A DNA stretch of 14,350 bases, from contig DAOLIQ010000082.1 in NCBI GenBank assembly GCA_035328465.1, positions 1 through 14,350 on the forward strand, read 5' to 3'. Positions within the stretch are counted from its first letter, which is position 1. Every line of letters starts with the position of its first letter. The stretch is from JADJEI01 sp035328465. GTDB lineage: Bacteria; Bacteroidota; Ignavibacteria; Ignavibacteriales; Ignavibacteriaceae. The translations under genes and the position numbers were made by a program. The notes beneath the pieces are model-generated. The model ran no database searches. It had not been told where the DNA came from and saw only the letters and a list, made by a program, of their open reading frames with translations. Below, piece by piece: positions 1 through 5,276 of the stretch.

Positions 1-21
1 AATTTAATTGAAAGGCTTAAG

Positions 22-60
22 TGACCCCAAGGGGATTTGAACCCCTGTTACAGCCTTATA
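22..60 (-). pseudogene. 3' half of a tRNA (truncated), probable att scar
   Basis: Read on the minus strand, 46-30 forms a perfect tRNA T-arm: five-base stem AGGGG/CCCCT around the seven-base loop TTCAAAT. It is followed by a seven-base acceptor 3' strand TGGGGTC (29-23) and a discriminator A at 22; CCA is not encoded. Upstream, 47-60 can supply a variable loop and the 3' side of an anticodon arm. The partner acceptor strand GACCCCA and a D-arm are absent from the roughly 70 bases where they should lie (61-130), so this is not a complete gene. A 3' tRNA half with the break near the anticodon loop is what tyrosine-recombinase integration leaves at the far end of an island. The isoacceptor cannot be named safely. 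Confidence 0.6.
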
Positions 61-80
61 ATTCAATAAGTTAGATAAAA

Positions 81-101
81 TTGCTTACTATTTTGCTTAC
101 T
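81..101. repeat. 9-bp direct repeat pair TTGCTTACT
   Basis: TTGCTTACT occurs at 81-89 and again at 93-101, separated by ATT, giving a 12-base period. It lies about 20 bases inside the tRNA fragment on the presumed island side, where integrase or excisionase arm sites are often found. Only two copies are visible, and the role is inference. Confidence 0.5.
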
Positions 102-265
102 CAAACATCCTTTTAACGAACAATTTTTATTATTGAGTACTGATATTTTATTTCAATCCCCCGCTCTCACTTCTGACTAAATTTCTGAATGAATTTTGTG
201 TTTAGTAGATATTTTATATTAAACTTCTTATACCCACGTAGCTATGATATTTATATTTTAAGTAA

Positions 266-802
266 CTAATGTTTAGGTTTAGTAAGATTAAACTTTTGTA
301 TAAACTCCAACTCATTCCATTCTCCTAAAATTTTTATAATTTTAGCTTGTACTCCATGATCATCAACTGAGTCTCTAATATATTCACCCTCAAATTGAAC
401 ATAAATATTATTATTTGAATGAGGTCCAAATCCAAAGTTTACTGTAGCTTGAGGATTATTGAAAGCATACACACCTACAATTTCAGTTGCCAAGATAGTT
501 TCATTCTTACTCAATTTGTCGTGTTGGGAAGATTTAGTGTTCGCAATTTCAAGATAATGTTTTCTGGCATTCTCAGTAAAAGTACCTTCAAAGCATTCTA
601 AATTGTATACTTCAAGTTCCCGCAATTCATATTTCCAATAATTATCACTCCATTCTCCAGGTATTGCCATATAACTACTTGAATATTTTCTTTCAAAATG
701 TTTTTTAATATGATCTTCTGAATATAGTACTCGATAATATATATTATCTTCATTTTTATTTCTCATCAAGATAATCGGTTTGCTAGTTTTTGGTTTTTTC
801 AT
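266..802 (-). CDS. Hypothetical protein, 178 aa, last gene of the operon
   Basis: I do not recognise the family. I start it at the ATG at 802 (protein begins MKKPKTSKP) because AGGAG sits four bases upstream at 811-807. A longer frame from 853 would merely extend back into the end of the SIR2 gene and has no such signal. The product is soluble, without signal peptide or membrane segment, rich in aromatic and charged residues, with several short beta-like stretches around residues 95-140 (VGVYAF, VNFGFG, IYVQFEG). It overlaps the preceding SIR2 gene by 20 bases. A small protein with its own strong ribosome site at the end of a toxin-bearing run could be an immunity factor, adaptor or sensor, but that rests on position only. 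Confidence 0.8.
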   Translation of the reverse strand: MKKPKTSKPIILMRNKNEDNIYYRVLYSEDHIKKHFERKYSSSYMAIPGEWSDNYWKYELRELEVYNLECFEGTFTENARKHYLEIANTKSSQHDKLSKNETILATEIVGVYAFNNPQATVNFGFGPHSNNNIYVQFEGEYIRDSVDDHGVQAKIIKILGEWNELEFIQKFNLTKPKH

Positions 803-1997
803 AAATCTCCTCTCGCGTAATATCACTAATACCCTTTTCAATGAATCTAGCATTTTTATAATTCATTAGTTCAGATTGGGGTTTCTTAATATCAATTACA
901 ATCATCCTCTTGTTGTCATCAACTAAAAAAGCATCAACTAAATATTCATTTATTTTCTTGTCTCCAAATCCATAGCCAATTACAATCAAATATTTTGATT
1001 CAATTAAATTATCGGTAAAATTATTAAATATAGACTTATAATAATGACCACGGTTATAACTGAGCACCTTCTTAGTTGTACCAGAAAGAAAATCTGGAGT
1101 AATTTGGAAAAAATCTGAGTAGTAATCGCGTTTACCATCCTTATTAAAATATTCTTTACGTAAACTTTCTTTTTGTACACCATAAGGAACCTTGATTATT
1201 GTGTATTCTTTGTTTTCAAAATTAAAATCATAATTATCAACACTACCGTGTAACTTGTAGAGACAAAACACCTTTGAAAACTCATTAGTAAATCTTCGCA
1301 ATCTAACAGGATGTACGACCTTTGTTATAATATTTTCTCCGACTTTCTCGGAGTGATGATGGTCGCCAAAAAATAGTGAACCTATTTCTTCAAAGCCATC
1401 AGAAAAATTTTTCCCAATAGTGAATGAGTGTGCTAGCTTTTCAACAAGTAAATCATGGTTGAGGCTGTGCAAGTGAATTTTATAATCCTTTTTTAATTCT
1501 TCAAGTAAATTTAAAAACTCAGCGTAACTTGGCTCACATTCATTTTCGTAGCTAACTTGTTCGGGCCACCTATATAGTTGTTTATATACAAGTTGATTGA
1601 ATGTGTAATTAAACCTCATTAATAAATTGTGATGATCATCTTCCTGCCCAGATTCTTTTCGAAAATCATCGAAAAACTTTTGACATTTTTTATCCAGGGT
1701 TTCAGTGCCGTGGAGTTCAATATAGAAATCATAAAAATCTTCATAATTGAACTCTTTTCCTTGCAGAATTTGCTCACTGTAAAATTCTAAGAATCTTTGG
1801 ACAAACATCTTGTCCTCTTTACCTGACCAGGGATTTGGATCTTTTTCACCTTCATCTAAGAACCTAGCACTCATACTTGTATGAATTTTTATTTCACTAG
1901 CATTTATTTTTTTAAGTTTTTCATTTAGTTGAGAAGTTGATGGATAACCATCGGGAATAGAAAAACCAGATCCTAATAAGAAGGAAAAATGTTTCAA
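783..1997 (-). CDS. SIR2-fold protein (second copy), putative NADase
   Basis: 404 residues. The SIR2 Rossmann signature is visible in order: GSGFSIPDGYP at 9-19 (the GAGxS-xxxGIP equivalent), SLNHD at 178-182 (the TxNYD equivalent, Tyr replaced by His), YKLHGS at 247-252 with the usual active-site His, and IGYGFGDKKIN at 340-350. Defence SIR2 proteins of this kind (as in Thoeris, DSR or Argonaute systems) cleave NAD+ to cause abortive infection; that activity is inferred here. The start is TTG at 1997, overlapping the TGA of the upstream HD gene as TTGA, with AGGA five bases before it, so translation is probably coupled. No membrane segment is seen. It is clearly divergent from the other SIR2 protein at 4038-5276, so it is unlikely to be a recent duplicate. 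NAD(P) binding without hydrolysis is an alternative. Confidence 0.85.
   Translation of the reverse strand: MKHFSFLLGSGFSIPDGYPSTSQLNEKLKKINASEIKIHTSMSARFLDEGEKDPNPWSGKEDKMFVQRFLEFYSEQILQGKEFNYEDFYDFYIELHGTETLDKKCQKFFDDFRKESGQEDDHHNLLMRFNYTFNQLVYKQLYRWPEQVSYENECEPSYAEFLNLLEELKKDYKIHLHSLNHDLLVEKLAHSFTIGKNFSDGFEEIGSLFFGDHHHSEKVGENIITKVVHPVRLRRFTNEFSKVFCLYKLHGSVDNYDFNFENKEYTIIKVPYGVQKESLRKEYFNKDGKRDYYSDFFQITPDFLSGTTKKVLSYNRGHYYKSIFNNFTDNLIESKYLIVIGYGFGDKKINEYLVDAFLVDDNKRMIVIDIKKPQSELMNYKNARFIEKGISDITREEIYEKTKN
807..814 (-). promoter_or_regulatory. Strong Shine-Dalgarno site deciding the 802 start
   Basis: The minus strand reads GAGAGGAG followed by ATTT and ATG, giving an AGGAG core four bases from the start codon. 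It lies inside the SIR2 coding region ending at 783. It is the best ribosome-binding match in the window; most other starts here show only AGGA or nothing. Confidence 0.75.
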
Positions 1998-2539
1998 ATC
2001 AATCCTAAAAGTTTAGCTCTGCCAGATTTAACTACTTCTTTAAAATAGTTTTCTAGTTCCGCATTAGCTTTGGGGCAATTATTAATAACAGATTCAGCCC
2101 AATCAAAATATTGTTTTCTCCTTTCAATATTCCAATTTGAAGGAGGGTTATTAGTAACATCCAATACATTTGAAATTTTATCACCTAATTTTATTAGAGC
2201 TGCATCAGTAGATAATTCGGCTGCGTGCTCTATCTGTCTCTTTTTTCTTTCCTCCTTAGGCAAACTTTTATCGTCTGTAACTGCCTCAACTAAATTTCTA
2301 ACCCTTAAACCAAAAAACTTTTCGAGTTCTTCTGGTTTTGTGTCCGTGTCTTCTATTGTATCGTGAAGTAATGCTGCCGCAAGAATTTCAGGGTCTTGAA
2401 TCTTGCCGATATCGGAAATAAGTATTGCCACATTTAAAGGATGGTTTATATATGGCGATGCTTCCTTATCTTTTCTTCTTTGATCTCTATGTTTTTGAGA
2501 AGCAAAATGGGCTGCCTTAAGAATAATGTTACTTTCCAT
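1994..2539 (-). CDS. MESH1/SpoT-type HD-domain hydrolase
   Basis: 181 residues, essentially the whole single-domain small alarmone hydrolase fold. Visible motifs: SQKHRDQRRKD at 14-24, PYINHP at 29-34 (metal-ligand His33), LLHDTIEDT at 57-65 (His59-Asp60 and Glu63-Asp64), FGLRV at 76-80, VTDDKSL at 87-93, and IKLGDKISN at 116-124 (Asp120). All expected metal and catalytic positions are present, so it should be active. Known family reactions are removal of the 3'-pyrophosphate of (p)ppGpp and, for animal MESH1, NADPH 2'-phosphatase activity. There is no synthetase, TGS or ACT domain. It starts at ATG 2539 with AGGA about ten bases upstream, 25 bases after the PLD-like gene, and its TGA overlaps the TTG start of a SIR2 gene. 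An antitoxin-like role, or control of nucleotide pools for the SIR2 enzyme, is inference. Confidence 0.9.
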   Translation of the reverse strand: MESNIILKAAHFASQKHRDQRRKDKEASPYINHPLNVAILISDIGKIQDPEILAAALLHDTIEDTDTKPEELEKFFGLRVRNLVEAVTDDKSLPKEERKKRQIEHAAELSTDAALIKLGDKISNVLDVTNNPPSNWNIERRKQYFDWAESVINNCPKANAELENYFKEVVKSGRAKLLGLI

Positions 2540-2564
2540 AAAAATTCAATCCTATTGTAATAAG

Positions 2565-3851
2565 TTATTTACGAACTCCAAATACTTTCCCTATATCAAC
2601 AATCTGATTATAATCTTCATCTTTAATTACTCCCTTTTGTTTTAACTCAATAAGAATATCCTCATTTTGTAGATCTTCCCAGGTAAAATCGTAAAAATGA
2701 TAACTTAGCTTAATTTGTTCTTGAAATTCGTACGCTTTGGGAATATCAATTTGTGAGATTATATATTTTACAAATTGAGTGATATCATTTTCATTTTGTA
2801 TAAAATCAGGTTTTGCTTCTTTCAAATAGTTTGACAGGGTTACTGAGATTGTTTCCAAAGCCTTTTTTATTTCAGAATCAAACAGATTCAGGGCTTCTCT
2901 CTTAAGAGTGTCAACTTCTTTATTTAGTTCAACAAGTTTATCCAGAAATTCATTTTTTTTATTAAGAATGATAACCCTTTTATTGCTTTTACCTTTCAAA
3001 GATACGGTGTACTCTTTACGAAGTTCCATTACCTGATTATTCAACCATTTCAATTTCCATAGCGCATTATCCGATCTCAGATTTTCGAATAACTTGATCT
3101 TCGTTTCTAATATTTGAATCAGTCTATCATCTTTTATTGGTAAAGCCTCTACTGGTATTGGAATTTTTCTTACATCGAAATTCACTCCTGTAAATGAAAG
3201 TTCAACTATTTGTATTTTTGCTGTATAAACGTCTATCATTCTCCTAATATCAGGTTCTAATGGTTTATTTAGTTCAAGATTTTTCCTAACCTCGACAAGC
3301 TTCATTTCATCTAGCTTTTTAGTAACTACAATTTTATCTATCTGATCAATCTTCTCCACAATATTTTTCAATTCCTCTTCAACTTCCTGATGGGAATCAC
3401 TTGTCAAGTTAATAAACTCATCTTTTTCTTTTGTTGTCTCAGGAGGGAAATAATAGTTGATTATTTTAAGAATATCTAATTTTGAAAGCCGAACAGCATT
3501 TATAAGCTTCCCATCCTCTTCTAAAATTCTACTTTGTGGAAAAATAAAATATCCGCATTCATCCGAAACTATAAAAGAAATAAGATTGTCCGATGCTTCA
3601 AAAATACTGACTCCTAAATCTCTTAGCTTGTCAACGGCTTTAATATCACCAAATCCTTGTCGAAAATTCTTCTCTGAGGGATCTATTATAATTCTAATAT
3701 CACAATAGTTATCTTTTTTAATTCTTTCTTCAATCGCTGTGGCAACTTCGGGATGAAGCGAGGGATATGCAAAAAAAACTCTCTTTTGTGCATCCATAAT
3801 TAAATCTTTAAGTGTGCTAAAACCGAGTTTGATTAAATAATGATTAGTCAT
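2565..3851 (-). CDS. PLD-like protein with degenerate HKD motif and helical tail
   Basis: 428 residues. Residues about 10-130 look like one half of a phospholipase-D-superfamily domain: strand VFFAYPSL at 25-32, DIRIIIDPS at 51-59, and a NLISFIVSDECGYFIF segment at 89-104 that sits where NxHxKxxxxD and GxxxxxN would be. The His and Lys positions are Leu90 and Ser92; only Asp97 survives, so phosphodiesterase activity is doubtful. Residues about 150-428 are mostly helical and heavily charged, with coiled-coil-like stretches near 155-175 and 285-325. DISARM DrmC and some Argonaute-linked proteins also use PLD folds, but this architecture is not one I recognise. It starts at ATG 3851 with no evident Shine-Dalgarno and lies 28 bases after a small coiled-coil gene. 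A structural or ligand-sensing role is as likely as a nuclease. Confidence 0.75.
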   Translation of the reverse strand: MTNHYLIKLGFSTLKDLIMDAQKRVFFAYPSLHPEVATAIEERIKKDNYCDIRIIIDPSEKNFRQGFGDIKAVDKLRDLGVSIFEASDNLISFIVSDECGYFIFPQSRILEEDGKLINAVRLSKLDILKIINYYFPPETTKEKDEFINLTSDSHQEVEEELKNIVEKIDQIDKIVVTKKLDEMKLVEVRKNLELNKPLEPDIRRMIDVYTAKIQIVELSFTGVNFDVRKIPIPVEALPIKDDRLIQILETKIKLFENLRSDNALWKLKWLNNQVMELRKEYTVSLKGKSNKRVIILNKKNEFLDKLVELNKEVDTLKREALNLFDSEIKKALETISVTLSNYLKEAKPDFIQNENDITQFVKYIISQIDIPKAYEFQEQIKLSYHFYDFTWEDLQNEDILIELKQKGVIKDEDYNQIVDIGKVFGVRK

Positions 3852-3865
3852 AATGTTAACATTAT
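3850..3865. promoter_or_regulatory. 16-bp perfect palindrome at the PLD-like start codon
   Basis: ATAATGTTAACATTAT is identical to its reverse complement. It abuts and partly covers the ATG at 3851-3849, in the short gap after the coiled-coil gene. It could be an operator or an RNA fold limiting translation. In such AT-rich DNA a 16-base palindrome somewhere in 14 kb is not surprising, so only its position makes it notable. Confidence 0.3.
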
Positions 3866-3879
3866 TTTAGTTATACTTT

Positions 3880-4041
3880 TTATTTGATTTCAAACTTCTC
3901 ATACTCTTTTTCTGAAATTATTTTATCAACATCTGGGTCTATCATTTTTCTTTTTTCATTGGTGAGGTTACTAAGTTTATAGTCCATTATTTCTATCTGA
4001 TCTTCTAATTGGTTTATATCGGCTTGGAGATTATTTATCAA
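3880..4041 (-). CDS. Small 53-aa coiled-coil protein, TTG start
   Basis: The frame opens with TTG at 4041, overlapping the TGA of the SIR2 gene (4040-4038) as TTGA, and ends at TAA 3882-3880. The protein begins MINNLQADINQLEDQIEI. Hydrophobic residues at 2, 5, 9, 12, 16, 19, 23 and 26 (I, L, I, L, I, M, L, L) follow an unbroken 3-4 heptad spacing, i.e. a leucine-zipper-like coiled coil. A charged tail (residues 27-53) contains KRKMIDPDV and ends KFEIK. The heptads begin well before the first internal ATG (Met19), which favours the TTG start. The same TTGA arrangement joins the HD and second SIR2 genes. It fills most of the otherwise empty space between SIR2 and the PLD-like gene. It could be an oligomerising adaptor or inhibitor for a neighbouring protein; no family is recognised. 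Confidence 0.65.
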   Translation of the reverse strand: MINNLQADINQLEDQIEIMDYKLSNLTNEKRKMIDPDVDKIISEKEYEKFEIK

Positions 4042-5276
4042 AATACTGTCTCAACGTCTTTATTAAACAAATCTTTAAAATATTCTAGTCCATTTTCTTT
4101 AAAAAGAAATTGAAAGAATTGACCGGTTTCTTGTAACTGGATGTGTATTTTTGTTGGGGAAATTTCAGTCATATTAAATTCAGGAATGTCGCTCAAATAT
4201 TCATTCTGCTGAATTTGTTTAATATGATCAATAAACTTGTTCTTAAGAAGCTGTTCTTTCTTATCGGAAGGAAATTTTAACTCTTCAAAGGTTAAAAACT
4301 CTTTTTCTAGAAAAGGACTAACAACTATCAGTTTTTTATTAAAATCACTTTTCTTTCTTAAACCTTCAAGTAATAAATTATTTATATATGAGTCAAAGAA
4401 ACTATAACCTATTACGAAGTAGAAATCGCTTTCTTCAAGTTTTTCTTTAAATGCATACGACAGAGTTAAAAAAGGATCGACAGACAAAAATTTATTACCT
4501 TCTCCAAAAATTATTAAGCTTTTATTAAGATTGTTCTTTATATCAATGTCATTTATTAACTCTATTTCATTATCTTCATTTTTTGCCCAATCTATAGAAC
4601 CGTGAAGTTTATAATAATTTATGCGGGTAGCGGCAAATTTAGCATCATTATGACCTCTAAAAAATTTATTATAAAACCCGTTATTTAATAAAGTTACATC
4701 ATTATTGTTAAAAAATTTTTCTAACACCAAGTCATAATTTAAAGTAAAGATATCCAAATTTATTTCTTTATTATCCCCATATTCAAGAAAATCCTTTAAT
4801 GGAGTTAAATAGTCAAATTTCTCTTTCCCAACTACTAACCAAGAATACAACTCATTCTTTATTTGAGTTTCTAAGCTTTGGAAGATGTTATCTAGTGTTG
4901 ATGAATTATTGTTTTTCTGCCATTGACTTTCAAATTCACTAATTTTATCAGACCAACTACCTGTTATTGGATAGGGTAAGTAAATATCTCTGTTTTTAAT
5001 TCTTTTAATTAACAACACCAAATCTTCAATATTGCTAACGAAAGGTGTTATGAATAGACCCCTTTCCTTTTGCTTAAGAGTTCTCCACTTTGTATGGTAC
5101 TCCAAAGAAGAAAACAAGAAATGTAATAAATCTTTAAAATCACGAAAGTTTTCATTCTCAAGAAGATTATTTAAAATTTCCCGGCTGGTATAGCAACCAG
5201 CTTCTCTAGTTGCCCCTGCACCAAATAGGAATAAACTTTTATTTAAAAGATCTGATTTATTCTTAATCTCAATCAT
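4038..5276 (-). CDS. SIR2-fold effector paired with Argonaute, putative NADase
   Basis: I choose ATG 5276 (412 residues) because it overlaps the Argonaute TGA exactly as ATGA; an in-frame TTG three codons upstream (5285) is possible but less likely. Motifs: FGAGATREAG at 18-27 (nucleotide-binding loop), FTLNYD at 177-182, YYKLHGSIDW at 221-230 (catalytic-type His226), and VIGYSFFDSYIN at 288-299. Residues about 330-412 are an uncharacterised C-terminal extension. The protein is too short, and lacks anything I can identify as an APAZ domain, to be the SIR2-APAZ partner of short Argonautes. Known Argonaute-linked SIR2 proteins degrade NAD+ when the Argonaute detects invader nucleic acid; the tight pairing here suggests the same role. 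No membrane segments are seen. Confidence 0.87.
   Translation of the reverse strand: MIEIKNKSDLLNKSLFLFGAGATREAGCYTSREILNNLLENENFRDFKDLLHFLFSSLEYHTKWRTLKQKERGLFITPFVSNIEDLVLLIKRIKNRDIYLPYPITGSWSDKISEFESQWQKNNNSSTLDNIFQSLETQIKNELYSWLVVGKEKFDYLTPLKDFLEYGDNKEINLDIFTLNYDLVLEKFFNNNDVTLLNNGFYNKFFRGHNDAKFAATRINYYKLHGSIDWAKNEDNEIELINDIDIKNNLNKSLIIFGEGNKFLSVDPFLTLSYAFKEKLEESDFYFVIGYSFFDSYINNLLLEGLRKKSDFNKKLIVVSPFLEKEFLTFEELKFPSDKKEQLLKNKFIDHIKQIQQNEYLSDIPEFNMTEISPTKIHIQLQETGQFFQFLFKENGLEYFKDLFNKDVETVF

Larger units (their letters stand above)
1..265. other. Non-coding left end, putative island boundary
   Basis: No credible reading frame lies here. The last operon gene stops at 266. The stretch holds a tRNA 3'-half fragment near its left end and a pair of 9-base direct repeats, described separately. 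The remainder, about 102-265, is AT-rich and shows no convincing hairpin followed by a T-run on the minus strand, so I cannot place a terminator for the operon. The layout suggests a junction between an inserted element on the right and chromosome on the left. Confidence 0.6.

Noticed and set aside
22..60. A complete functional tRNA gene
   Set aside because: No 5' acceptor strand, D-arm or full anticodon arm is found on the 5' side.
102..265. Rho-independent terminator after the last gene
   Set aside because: No GC-rich stem followed by a T-run is visible on the minus strand; short AT palindromes such as AGTACT are too weak.
803..853. Upstream extension of the last gene to 853
   Set aside because: The extra 17 codons read back through the SIR2 gene's end in another frame, and the strong Shine-Dalgarno points to the ATG at 802.
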